From Thalassobacillus_A hwangdonensis (GTDB lineage Bacteria; Bacillota; Bacilli; Bacillales; Halobacillaceae): 64,000 bases of DNA. Both the position numbers and the translations under genes were made by a program. Below are positions 16,223-23,500 of this stretch, piece after piece. Every line of letters begins with the position of its first letter. The first letter of the stretch is position 1. The DNA lies in NCBI RefSeq assembly GCF_042675915.1, contig NZ_JBHTKL010000006.1, positions 248,001 to 312,000 on the forward strand. The letters run 5' to 3'. The notes under the pieces were generated by a model. The model searched no databases. It was not told the origin of the DNA and saw nothing but the letters and a program-made list of their open reading frames with translations.

Positions 16223-16600
16223 TCATTTTTCCAATTCAATATACTCCCTTATCAGTTTCCAACCGTTCTCCTCATTACGCCAGACAAACATGCATTGTGC
16301 CGTGAACGGAATGCCTCCGATGACATTCGTTTCCTTCCCGAGCACCAATACTTCTTCTCCTTCTTTCCGTTCACTTACAGAAGCAGTCTCGAAACTTTTC
16401 TCTGCATCGTCCATCTGCTTCAATACACTGTTCAGATCGTAGTCGTAAAAGTATGGATCAGGCTCTTTGATTCCTGAATGAGCCCAGTAACCGACAAATT
16501 CTTTGGACATGTGCGCGCGTATCCCGTCTCCGTTCTTTGTCGTGAAACCTTCGTTCCAGGCATGAAAATATTCTTCCAGCACGTTATCAATCGTTAGCAT
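16223..16600 (-). CDS. NTF2-like/SnoaL-like protein
   Basis: 125 residues, start ATG 16600 after GGAGGATTT. The pattern EEYFHAWNEGF, an AHMSKEFVGYWAHSG segment, and a final beta sheet ending QCMFVWRNEENGWKLIREYIE is that of the NTF2 fold (DUF4440-like). Ligand or reaction unknown. It follows 25 nt after a VOC-family gene and is probably in one operon with the two VOC genes upstream. Confidence 0.72.
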   Translation of the reverse strand: MLTIDNVLEEYFHAWNEGFTTKNGDGIRAHMSKEFVGYWAHSGIKEPDPYFYDYDLNSVLKQMDDAEKSFETASVSERKEGEEVLVLGKETNVIGGIPFTAQCMFVWRNEENGWKLIREYIELEK

Positions 16601-16625
16601 TTGTAAATCCTCCATTATGTAATGA

Positions 16626-16994
16626 TTATTCCTGGCAAACCATCAGTAGATTGCCATCCGGGTCCTTGAAAACGAAATACTTGTCGTGCTCCACTTCTGT
16701 AACAAGCTCCACATCATTCGTCTTCATAAATTGATAGGAGGCATGGATGTCTTCGGTAGCGAACTGGATAGCAGGTACATTCAGTGGCTGGACTTCTCCC
16801 TGTTCATTTTTCCACATCGGCATCTTGTCCAGCACCATCCCTGTACCGTCCATCTCAGCAATGAACAAATGATCGAACATTTCCTCTCCGTTCTGTACAT
16901 CGAGCATTTTCGTGTACCATTGCTTTGCTTTTCCAATATCCTTTACTGGAATGAAAACCGTACTCACCTTGTTCTTGATCGGACTTTTAGACAT
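16626..16994 (-). CDS. VOC-family (glyoxalase-like) protein
   Basis: 122 residues, start ATG 16994 after GGGAGGAAG. Two beta-alpha-beta-beta-beta repeats: VSTVFIPVKDIGKAKQWYTKM at the start and HDKYFVFKDPDGNLLMVCQE at the end, the usual VOC boundaries. A metal-binding Glu near the C-terminus is present. VOC proteins include glyoxalases, dioxygenases and fosfomycin/bleomycin-binding proteins; no specific activity can be assigned. It is a likely paralog of the next gene upstream. Confidence 0.82.
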   Translation of the reverse strand: MSKSPIKNKVSTVFIPVKDIGKAKQWYTKMLDVQNGEEMFDHLFIAEMDGTGMVLDKMPMWKNEQGEVQPLNVPAIQFATEDIHASYQFMKTNDVELVTEVEHDKYFVFKDPDGNLLMVCQE

Positions 16995-17027
16995 TCATCT
17001 TCCTCCCCACTTTATTGTGCTTGCATA

Positions 17028-17402
17028 TCATCCGGTACAAATCATGATGCAATGCCCATCCGGGTCAAGGATGGTGAAAAATGAAAAATCTTCAAAGTTG
17101 GTGATTCCTGACTCAATAGTGTATCCTTGATCTTCCGCAAATGTGTATGCTTCTTGAATATCATCGGTATGGAAGTTGAAAAGCGGATATTTGCTCGGAG
17201 TGACCTGTTTCTCCTCCGTCTCCGATCCGGCATCGAGCGTCAGCCCTGTGTGGTGGTTGATTGATAGATTATAAACGGGGTCTGTGACTGTCTCCAAGTC
17301 ATATTCCTGACCCAACAGTTCCGAGTACCATTTCACTGATGATTTCAAATCACTGACATGGACGAAAATTGTATGAATCTCGTTTCTGACTGGACTATGC
17401 AT
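17028..17402 (-). CDS. VOC-family (glyoxalase-like) protein, paralog
   Basis: 124 residues, start ATG 17402 after ATAGGAGGGT. It starts SPVRNEIHTIFVHVSDLKSS and ends FTILDPDGHCIMICTG, in register with the neighbouring VOC protein (SPIKNKVSTVFIPVKDIGKA ... FKDPDGNLLMVCQE). The two genes, 33 nt apart, look like a tandem duplication that has diverged. Function unknown. Confidence 0.82.
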   Translation of the reverse strand: MHSPVRNEIHTIFVHVSDLKSSVKWYSELLGQEYDLETVTDPVYNLSINHHTGLTLDAGSETEEKQVTPSKYPLFNFHTDDIQEAYTFAEDQGYTIESGITNFEDFSFFTILDPDGHCIMICTG

Positions 17403-17469
17403 AGAATAATACCCTCCTATGAATAATGATGAGGAATTTTTCTGGGGATGTTCGTCATGAAGTTATAGT

Positions 17470-17628
17470 TCACTGTTTCCGGGTTAAACGCTTTTCAAAC
17501 TCATTTTCTTCGTTATGTGTTGATGCGGGAATGACTGTTTCCTTTGCAACTCTTGATACAATCCAAGCGATAACCAACCCTACAAGCGCGACATTGAGGA
17601 CGAACAGTAGTAATGGTATCCATTGCAA
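17470..17628 (-). CDS. Small single-helix membrane protein (52 aa, TTG start)
   Basis: A short frame opened by TTG 17628, 9 nt after an excellent Shine-Dalgarno sequence (GGAGGAG, 17646-17638). The product MQWIPLLLFVLNVALVGLVI continues as a single membrane helix to about residue 26, then a charged tail ending RLTRKQ. The charged/hydrophobic composition and ribosome binding site support a real gene. An alternative frame from the ATG at 17623 gives a Cys-rich sequence with no membrane helix and looks less natural. Confidence 0.55.
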   Translation of the reverse strand: MQWIPLLLFVLNVALVGLVIAWIVSRVAKETVIPASTHNEENEFEKRLTRKQ

Positions 17629-17753
17629 TTTGGAAATCTCCTCCTTTTTTCACTAAAACCATTGTAGCATACTTTTCAGAACATTCATTCTTTTTATGGT
17701 CATTCACAGATCCCCACCCTAAAGTTATAATTGGATTAAAAAGGAGAGTAATT

Positions 17754-18134
17754 ATGTTCAAAACGTATGAAACAACTAAAGCACCGGCAGCAATCGGGCC
17801 ATATTCACAAGCTACGGAAGCTGGGAATCTTGTATTCATTTCCGGCCAAATCCCTTTGGATCCTGAAACACAGCAGTTCATTTCCGAGGATGTAAAAGAA
17901 CAAGCAAAGCAAGTCATGCACAACCTCGGCGCTATCCTGGAGGAAGCTGGCCTTACATACAGGAATATCGTCAAGGCGAACATCTACCTCGATTCGATGG
18001 ACGATTTCGCTGTAGTGAACGAGGTATACGCAAGTTACCTGAGCGAGCCATACCCAGCACGTGCAGCTGTAGCGGTAGCGACATTGCCTAAAGGTGCAAA
18101 AGTCGAAATCGAAGCGATCGCTGTAAAAGGATAA
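17754..18134 (+). CDS. ridA: RidA-family enamine/imine deaminase
   Basis: 126 residues, start ATG 17754 after AAAGGAGAG. It has AIGPYSQA (~13-20), FISGQIPLDP (~29-38) and the C-terminal PARAAVAVATLPKGAKVEIEAIA with the conserved Arg (~104) and Glu (~119) of the active site. RidA hydrolyses reactive enamines/imines such as 2-aminoacrylate made by PLP enzymes, protecting them from damage. B. subtilis yabJ is the known relative, but the purine-operon neighbours of yabJ are absent here, so this may be an additional paralog. Confidence 0.9.
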   Translation: MFKTYETTKAPAAIGPYSQATEAGNLVFISGQIPLDPETQQFISEDVKEQAKQVMHNLGAILEEAGLTYRNIVKANIYLDSMDDFAVVNEVYASYLSEPYPARAAVAVATLPKGAKVEIEAIAVKG

Positions 18135-18136
18135 AG

Positions 18137-18169
18137 AAAAAAAGCAGAGCATCGTCGCTCTGCTTTTTC
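18137..18169. terminator. Shared terminator, ridA / HTH gene
   Basis: AAAAAGCAGAGC, a 6-nt loop and GCTCTGCTTTTT. A- and T-runs on both sides make it bidirectional between the convergent genes. Confidence 0.9.
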
Positions 18170-18172
18170 CAT

Positions 18173-18403
18173 CTAATCTTCATCCTTAACATCCGGGTCG
18201 GGCGGAATCGGTTCGTTCAAATATTCCTGAATCATGATGCGGTACTTTTCCACCTGATCGAAATAACTCTTGAACTGGTCTTTATTGATCAGCGTTTCAT
18301 TTCCATCGTCAATCGTGCGGATTTTATTTTCCATGACGAGCTTTTCTAAATAATACTCCGGCACATCCAGGTATGCTGCTGTCTCTTTGATGGTCAGGTA
18401 CAT
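18173..18403 (-). CDS. Excisionase-type helix-turn-helix protein
   Basis: 76 residues, start ATG 18403 after AAGGTGAG. MYLTIKETAAYLDVPEYYLEKLVMENKIRTI is the MerR-like HTH_17 fold used in excisionase-family DNA-binding proteins. The tail is acidic and ends PDPDVKDED. Such small proteins exist outside phages as regulators. No integrase is nearby, so I do not read it as a phage remnant. Confidence 0.7.
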   Translation of the reverse strand: MYLTIKETAAYLDVPEYYLEKLVMENKIRTIDDGNETLINKDQFKSYFDQVEKYRIMIQEYLNEPIPPDPDVKDED

Positions 18404-18467
18404 CGTTCTCACCTTCTTCTACGAATCTTTACGCTTATTCTAACACGTCCGGATCGGAGGTGGTGAA

Positions 18468-19376
18468 CTACTGTAAAAAAGTGAGGATATCCTGTTTATT
18501 CTGTTCGTACACTTTCTTCCCAAGCTCAATGAGCACCTCCGTAGAAGTTACATCATCAAATGGCACTTCTTTCCCCAATTCTTCATTGATCCGTAAATAG
18601 TGATCCTTGAGCAGCAGCTGGCAGTGATACGACACCGATTCCGATGAGAGGTTGAGCGCCAGATCAAGCAGCTTCGGCGTCACCTTCATCGTCGGCAATT
18701 GGAACGGCAGCCAATGCCTGAGTCCCCAGTACTTTTCTTTTTTAACGGAAAAATCGATGTTCTGTTTCCCTGTACCTAACGATAGGATGTGGATGTCCTC
18801 CAGAGCAGTATTGAATTGATGGACACCTTCTGTGATGCAGACGAGCGAAGGATTGTTCGCCCAAAGCCCGCCATCTGTCGAGAGAAAGTGATTGTTCACA
18901 TTATTGGGAGGAAAATAGATCGGCGCAGAACACGAGGACAGCACCGCATCCCATAACGCAATCGAAAGGTCGTCATTCTCCTCATTCGTAAAATTCGACC
19001 TGTGGATGTACGGCCTGCCGTGAGTAATATCGACAGCAGGAATGAGCAACGGCTTTTCGATTTCAGCCAACGTAAGCTTTCCGAAAGCCTTCTGCAGCAG
19101 TTCACGAAGACTTTCATCACTATAAACACTTTTAAACAAGCCAACTTTCGCCTGCTTCTTGAAGATACTCTCGCCAAAGGCAGTATAGTTTTCCAGCAGC
19201 TCCCCCATGTCGGTTTTCAACGCTACCGAAGCCGCAATGATTGAACCTGTACTCGTACCTGCGATGACGTCGAACACCTCTCCGACAGGCTTTCCGTATT
19301 CCGCTTCGATTGCTTGCAGGATGGTGATCGGCATCACCCCGCGGATGCCCCCTCCATCGATGCACAACATCTTCAT
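18468..19376 (-). CDS. Patatin-like phospholipase
   Basis: 302 residues, start ATG 19376 after AGGTGATGG. It has the oxyanion motif DGGGIRG (7-13), nucleophile motif GTSTG with Ser42, and the dyad Asp in STDGGLWANNPS. Patatin enzymes hydrolyse acyl ester bonds of phospholipids. Related proteins are effectors in CBASS antiphage systems (CapV), but no cyclic-nucleotide synthase lies in this window, so a housekeeping lipase is as likely. The transposon-like element sits about 80 nt upstream of its start. Confidence 0.85.
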   Translation of the reverse strand: MKMLCIDGGGIRGVMPITILQAIEAEYGKPVGEVFDVIAGTSTGSIIAASVALKTDMGELLENYTAFGESIFKKQAKVGLFKSVYSDESLRELLQKAFGKLTLAEIEKPLLIPAVDITHGRPYIHRSNFTNEENDDLSIALWDAVLSSCSAPIYFPPNNVNNHFLSTDGGLWANNPSLVCITEGVHQFNTALEDIHILSLGTGKQNIDFSVKKEKYWGLRHWLPFQLPTMKVTPKLLDLALNLSSESVSYHCQLLLKDHYLRINEELGKEVPFDDVTSTEVLIELGKKVYEQNKQDILTFLQ

Positions 19377-19435
19377 TTCCCATCACCTGACCGCATCTTT
19401 TTCAACAGTCTGCCCGGAAGGACGTGGAGCTAATC

Positions 19436-19449
19436 AAAAAGCCAGCCCG
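19436..19449 (-). terminator. 3' arm of a terminator split by transposition
   Basis: Plus-strand AAAAAGCCAGCCCG. On the minus strand it is CGGGCTGGCTTTTT, the 3' arm and U-tract of a hairpin whose 5' arm is now at 22765-22778. Restoring the pre-insertion site by removing the element and one GGTAAAA copy gives a 14-bp stem with one G-U pair and a 7-nt loop. It would have closed the GntR-ABC operon. Confidence 0.85.
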
Positions 19450-19456
19450 GGTAAAA

Positions 19457-19484
19457 CTAAAGGGTTCCGTTTTGAGGTGCTTTT
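19457..19484 (+). repeat. Left terminal inverted repeat
   Basis: 28 bp identical to the reverse complement of 22730-22757. It begins CTAAAGGGTTCCG and ends GAGGTGCTTTT. The next bases (TTAG versus CATA) differ, which fixes the boundary. Confidence 0.9.
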
Positions 19485-19554
19485 TTAGAAAAGGCAAAAA
19501 GAATGACAGGCTTTTTGACATAATTTTTGACGCAATATACTCAGAAACAATATA

Positions 19555-19589
19555 AGAAAAAAGACTCGTCGTTTGTGACGAGTCTTTTT
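19555..19589. terminator. Element-borne terminator, left end
   Basis: AAGACTCGTC / GACGAGTCTT stem (19561-19586) with an A-run before and TTTTT after, so active in both directions. It lies about 70 bp inside the left TIR and precedes the lipoprotein gene. Confidence 0.85.
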
Positions 19590-19701
19590 GAGTTATAAAG
19601 CAAAGCAATCTATTATTCTCAATATTAATATATTCAGATACTTGTACTATTTGGTAGTGGACATACATATACTTTATTAAGTCTATTGTAAGGAGGTAAA
19701 T

Positions 19702-20280
19702 ATGAAATATACTTATTTAATTGTGATGTGTTGTAGTTTAATTATTGTATTAGCAGGTTGTGAATACAGTGGTGCCAAAACTGAAAAATCTTCATCTACT
19801 AAAACTATTACTATTCTAGATGATAGTAATGATGCAGATGATTCCCAATCTTCAATTGAAATCAGCAAATATCTACAGGGTGAATTAGAAAGAAGAGGTA
19901 TTGCAGTAGATCTTACTGATAATGCAGATGTTATTAATATTGGTGAAAAGTTAATCTTCCGAATAGATGAAGACAAAGTTGCTCCTAAGGAAACCATAAC
20001 TTCTCAATACGAAGATGGTAATTATGCAAGGATATTGTTTGAAGTTCCTAATTCAAATATAAAGGAATTTAGCTTAATAAAGTCACTATCTGCAAATTTA
20101 GAAAAGGATTACCCGGGAATTTCAAGAGGTATCCAAATAAATAAAGATATTGGGAAAGAACAAAGCCAAAATACTTTATCCATTTATATTGGGGGAGAAG
20201 AAAGTACAGTAGAAGAGAAGATGAATACTATAAATATATTAGTTGATAAAATAGCAAATGTTTTACCAGTTAAACCGTAG
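19702..20280 (+). CDS. Lipoprotein carried by the mobile element
   Basis: 192 residues, start ATG 19702 after TAAGGAGGTAA. Signal peptide MKYTYLIVMCCSLIIVLAGC has lipobox LAGC, giving a lipid-anchored protein on the outer membrane face. A Ser/Asp-rich linker follows. The remainder is mixed alpha/beta with two similar halves (ISKYLQGELERRGIAVDLTD and LIKSLSANLEKDYPGISRG). It faintly recalls DUF4030-type Bacillus lipoproteins, but I cannot confirm this. As the only non-transposition gene in the element it is cargo; role unknown. Confidence 0.75.
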   Translation: MKYTYLIVMCCSLIIVLAGCEYSGAKTEKSSSTKTITILDDSNDADDSQSSIEISKYLQGELERRGIAVDLTDNADVINIGEKLIFRIDEDKVAPKETITSQYEDGNYARILFEVPNSNIKEFSLIKSLSANLEKDYPGISRGIQINKDIGKEQSQNTLSIYIGGEESTVEEKMNTINILVDKIANVLPVKP

Positions 20281-20317
20281 TATTAACTATTCAATGCAAA
20301 GGTTACCCATTATTGCT

Positions 20318-20348
20318 AACAAGCACCTATTAGAAGGTGCTTGTTTTG
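20318..20348. terminator. Terminator between lipoprotein and transposase genes
   Basis: AACAAGCACCT / AGGTGCTTGTT perfect 11-bp stem followed by TT and more T-rich sequence. It separates the two convergent genes inside the element. Confidence 0.85.
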
Positions 20349-20368
20349 CGTAGGTAGAGTGTGTGAAA

Positions 20369-22306
20369 TTATCTGAAGTATATGATGTCTTTCCAATCAA
20401 AGACTTTTTTCGTAATGCCAATTCTTTGTGCGGGAGTGGCTGATTTTCCATTACCCTTAAATGGCATACAAAAGTTGTAGTATGTTCTTAGAATTGTAAT
20501 TACGTATTGGGCATATTTCGGATTAAAGTTGGCGTATATATAGCTTTTTCCATCGCCTCTTGAAGTTACTAGTGGTCTTTCTAAAATGGATATTCTTCTA
20601 CGAATTTGATTGATAAAAGCATCGGTCGATTTATTGTTTGCTTTTTGTATCAATCTTGCTAGTTCAATTGGTTCTAAGGAGCTAACATCCGTTGTACAAT
20701 CAACCGTTGCGTAACCGCTGTCCCTGAATGGTAATGGGTGTCTGATGGGGTTTGAAAATGGCTTACGTACTGATTTTCCATTTTTAATAACATCGGTATG
20801 GAATTTGTGTGTCTCAAGCTCTTCCGCTAGCATCATTCGTGCTAATTGAAAAAGATTCATACCTTCAATGTTTGAATGAAACGCCCAGTCTGTTATCACA
20901 TCTCTTGCCTCATTGTAGTCTAAAGAGGCATCTCTCAATGTTTTGCTCTTATCTATTTTGTAAGTAAAATGATGTGCATCACCTATTTTGACCTCTTTAG
21001 AAAACACTCTCATTATTGCGGATATAATAGAAGAGTCCTGATCAGAACAAAATCTCCATTCATCTGCTTTCAATAAATGTTTTAGGTGCCATAAGTGAGC
21101 TATCGTAGTGTAGGTTGAATTAATGTGCAATCCATCTATATACTTTGCCCTTCTATCAAACTCTTCTTTTTCTTTTCTGTAGCCACTCTCTGTTTGGCTA
21201 TCCGAGTCCGTTGGGGGTTGAGGTGCATAAGGTAATCGTAAATGACCATACCTCTGCGCGAACGTATGTAGATGATCATCCTTATACTCCATAGTTTGTT
21301 CCTTGATTTGTTCTAATGTAATATCCCAATCATAAGCTACATCAGATCTGAAAACATATCTCGATAAAATATCGCTACTGATAACAACGTGAGTAGGGAA
21401 CTGTTTCTCCTCTTGTTCCATAAGATATTTGGACCCAGCATTCTTCTTCCGTATATTGTTAAGAAAATAAACCATCTTATCGGTGTTAATCCACAATTCG
21501 TTAAACTCAACTTCCTTCAGCTTTGACTCATATCTTTCTTGGAACTCTAGGCACCTCTTATACAACCACTCTAGTTTTGTGTAATAGGTTTGGGAACCAA
21601 TACCTAAAATTTCTGTTACTCTCTTCACTGGAGTTTTGTTAGTTACCAGAGTTGCAAATAGAGGAAGGATATCATTCCTTTGCTGGTGATAGGTTGTATT
21701 TTCTCTGGAAGTGGGAAGAACATTTGTGATTTTTTTACAGCTTTTGCATTGATACTTTTGGGAATTACTACTGCTTTTCCCGCACTTCCTAAACGCTGTT
21801 TTATCCATAAAAGGTGTGAGGTTATGTGTATCACATTCCTCTTTATGAAAATTATATTCAGGATCAATTGGTTGAACAGCATTAACATTTGTAAGCCTTT
21901 TAATTTCTTCTGCAATTGCCCAGTTTGAAACTACCCTATTTGTACATCCCCAGATGACTCCTGTGGACGATATCTTAGGATTGGGGTTACATACAAGTTT
22001 AGAATCATTTTTGGAACTGGACAATTTATATCTTTTTGGTTTCCCTTTTACGTCATATTGCTTTTGATGTAACCCGAAATTACTGCAATAGGAGTTGATG
22101 CAGCAATTCATCTGAATATCAAACCTTTCACCTTTATATGTAATGGTTACAGGTTGGAATAAGGCTCTTCTATACCGAGTTGCGAATTTTTTGTCTGATA
22201 ATATGGGATAGTGCTTTTTTCTATCTGATATCTCAGACTGCGTATAAGGGACTACCACATCTACCAAAGCGTCGTTTTCATTCGCTAACCTTTTTAATTT
22301 TGACAT
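20369..22306 (-). CDS. Transposase-like protein, unassigned family
   Basis: 645 residues, start ATG 22306, overlapping the small upstream gene by 13 bp. Several Cys pairs (C68/C74, C106/C121, and C175 with C187-x2-C190) suggest zinc ribbons like those of IS1-type transposases (KYQCKSCKK). An HTH-like helix set follows (~213-250). Candidate catalytic Asp residues are D276 (INTDKMVYF) and D422 (FCSDQDSS). The C-terminal YYNFCMPFKG...TPAQRIGI resembles the end of IS3/IS481 integrase-core proteins. The TIRs and TSD support a DDE transposase; I cannot name the third acidic residue or the IS family. Confidence 0.75.
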   Translation of the reverse strand: MSKLKRLANENDALVDVVVPYTQSEISDRKKHYPILSDKKFATRYRRALFQPVTITYKGERFDIQMNCCINSYCSNFGLHQKQYDVKGKPKRYKLSSSKNDSKLVCNPNPKISSTGVIWGCTNRVVSNWAIAEEIKRLTNVNAVQPIDPEYNFHKEECDTHNLTPFMDKTAFRKCGKSSSNSQKYQCKSCKKITNVLPTSRENTTYHQQRNDILPLFATLVTNKTPVKRVTEILGIGSQTYYTKLEWLYKRCLEFQERYESKLKEVEFNELWINTDKMVYFLNNIRKKNAGSKYLMEQEEKQFPTHVVISSDILSRYVFRSDVAYDWDITLEQIKEQTMEYKDDHLHTFAQRYGHLRLPYAPQPPTDSDSQTESGYRKEKEEFDRRAKYIDGLHINSTYTTIAHLWHLKHLLKADEWRFCSDQDSSIISAIMRVFSKEVKIGDAHHFTYKIDKSKTLRDASLDYNEARDVITDWAFHSNIEGMNLFQLARMMLAEELETHKFHTDVIKNGKSVRKPFSNPIRHPLPFRDSGYATVDCTTDVSSLEPIELARLIQKANNKSTDAFINQIRRRISILERPLVTSRGDGKSYIYANFNPKYAQYVITILRTYYNFCMPFKGNGKSATPAQRIGITKKVFDWKDIIYFR

Positions 22307-22539
22307 ATATCTTCACCGTTCAATCCCAACTGTTCAATGATCCGTTTGTTTCTCCTCTTCGTTTGAACCCAATTCAGAAAACTCTCATCTTCCAAAATAT
22401 TTTTCAAGAACATATCTACCACTTCATCTTCCGAATACCCAGTATATTCTGCATAATGCTTAACTATTGATTTGGTTTGATCAGAAATACGCCAATCTGT
22501 TTTTTGTTTGAGTCTTTCTTTTGGTTCAATAAATTGCAT
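22294..22539 (-). CDS. Small element-encoded protein upstream of the transposase
   Basis: 81 residues, start ATG 22539 after TAGGAGGTC. The sequence DQTKSIVKHYAEYTGYSEDEVVDMFLKNILEDESFLNWVQTKRRNKRI is helical, with a basic end. This resembles ribbon-helix-helix or small regulator proteins, although no family is certain. It overlaps the transposase start, so the two are translationally coupled. It could be a repressor of the element or a transposition accessory. Two dyads lie upstream. Confidence 0.65.
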   Translation of the reverse strand: MQFIEPKERLKQKTDWRISDQTKSIVKHYAEYTGYSEDEVVDMFLKNILEDESFLNWVQTKRRNKRIIEQLGLNGEDICQN

Positions 22540-22553
22540 AATGACCTCCTAAA

Positions 22554-22611
22554 TGACAGTGTAATTGTCAAAGTTTATGGCATTGGAAATTCATTGTACA
22601 ATAAGTATTGT
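22554..22611 (-). promoter_or_regulatory. Two dyads upstream of the transposition operon
   Basis: TGACA-N7-TGTCA at 22554-22570 and ACAATA-AG-TATTGT at 22598-22611. They lie on either side of a possible promoter (minus strand TTGTAC, then ATAAAC 17 nt later). They are candidate operators for the 81-residue protein. No binding evidence beyond symmetry. Confidence 0.4.
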
Positions 22612-22682
22612 CACCATCGGAAAAAATATTCAAATTTAGGTCATTTTGTATTAAAAACTTATATAACCCCTGTCATAACAAG

Positions 22683-22715
22683 AAAATGACGTGTGCCAAT
22701 TCACACGTCATTTTT
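22683..22715. terminator. Element-borne terminator, right end
   Basis: AAAATGACGTGTG / CACACGTCATTTT stem with a 6-nt loop. The A- and T-flanks make it bidirectional. It stops transcription arriving from the ABC operon, replacing the split native terminator. Confidence 0.88.
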
Positions 22716-22729
22716 AATGTCATTTTATG

Positions 22730-22757
22730 AAAAGCACCTCAAAACGGAACCCTTTAG
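22730..22757 (-). repeat. Right terminal inverted repeat
   Basis: 28 bp, perfect inverse of 19457-19484. The flanking GGTAAAA on its outer side is the second target-site copy. Confidence 0.9.
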
Positions 22758-22764
22758 GGTAAAA

Positions 22765-22778
22765 CGGACTGGCTTTTT
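22765..22778 (-). terminator. 5' arm of the terminator split by transposition
   Basis: Plus-strand CGGACTGGCTTTTT. On the minus strand it reads AAAAAGCCAGTCCG, starting 2 nt after the operon's last stop codon (22781-22783). Its pairing partner is 3.3 kb away at 19436-19449. Confidence 0.85.
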
Positions 22779-22780
22779 GG

Positions 22781-23500
22781 TTAATTTCCTATGACGTGGT
22801 CTGCACCATCGACTTTCTTATTCGCTGGCACTTTCATGTATAGGAGACCTCTGCCGACCATTCCACCGATAAAGGATTCTCCTACCATTCCTGAAATGTA
22901 ATCCTCTCTGAACTGATTGACGGGGTATTCATGATTGATCGTAACCGCTTGAAAATCAGATTTAGCTCCCTTTTGTATATTAATGTGATTGTCACTGCTA
23001 GATAGCTTAGGCATCAATGCTTCATGGTCCACCTTGATGTTTTTGATATAAGCCTGAGGTTGATAGTAAGAAACCTCAATCTTATCACTCGCTCCATTAA
23101 TATGCTCAGCGATTACTAAAAGACCGTGTGTATCATAGTGGTTGACAAGTATGACATCCGATTTAATCGTAAATTCCCAGCTTTTTCGTTTAAATGATTC
23201 ATCGATTTCTTCTATATTTCCAGCCAGCGCCTTATTTGTCATTTCGACGTCCAGACGTTCGGCCGCTTCCATTTCCTTGTCACTGACCGTCTTTGCTTCC
23301 ATTGCACCCTCCATCGGAATCAACAAGTAAATGGCTGCTCCGACGACCAGTAAAATAGCGTAACCTGCAAATACTTTCCAAATCCTTTTTCCGTACCAGA
23401 AGTTACGTGCACGCTTGTTGTTCGGCTTTATGAAACGTGAAAAGACGACGATAATGATGATGAACACAATCAAGTTAATGATTAACGGTAAGAAACCCAT
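22781..23500 (-). CDS. Membrane protein of the GntR-ABC operon
   Basis: 239 residues, start ATG 23500 overlapping the permease stop (TGATG). Two hydrophobic segments at the N-terminus (~4-20 and ~45-62), then a soluble region of mixed beta strands facing outside, ending with a short hydrophobic stretch. No family is recognised. Being last in the regulator-ATPase-permease operon, it may be an accessory or sensor subunit of the transporter. Its stop codon abuts the split terminator. Confidence 0.65.
   Translation of the reverse strand: MGFLPLIINLIVFIIIIVVFSRFIKPNNKRARNFWYGKRIWKVFAGYAILLVVGAAIYLLIPMEGAMEAKTVSDKEMEAAERLDVEMTNKALAGNIEEIDESFKRKSWEFTIKSDVILVNHYDTHGLLVIAEHINGASDKIEVSYYQPQAYIKNIKVDHEALMPKLSSSDNHINIQKGAKSDFQAVTINHEYPVNQFREDYISGMVGESFIGGMVGRGLLYMKVPANKKVDGADHVIGN

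Larger units (their letters stand above)
19450..22764. mobile_element. Transposon-like element with 28-bp TIRs and 7-bp TSD
   Basis: The element proper is 19457-22757 (3301 bp), flanked by GGTAAAA at 19450-19456 and 22758-22764. Its ends are perfect 28-bp inverted repeats starting CTAAAGGGTTCCGTTTTG (19457-19484 and 22757-22730). It holds a lipoprotein gene (+), a transposase-like gene and a small partner gene (both -), and three internal terminators. Base composition is visibly more AT-rich than the flanks. It is inserted exactly in the loop of the terminator of the adjacent ABC transporter operon. Perfect TIRs and TSD imply recent movement. Family unassigned. Confidence 0.88.

Noticed and set aside
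18173..18403. Excisionase-like gene as part of a prophage or integrative element
   Set aside because: No integrase, att-like repeats or phage genes nearby; stand-alone HTH_17 proteins are common.
18468..19376. Patatin gene as a CBASS antiphage effector
   Set aside because: No CD-NTase, Cap2 or Cap3 gene lies nearby; the only evidence would be the patatin fold.
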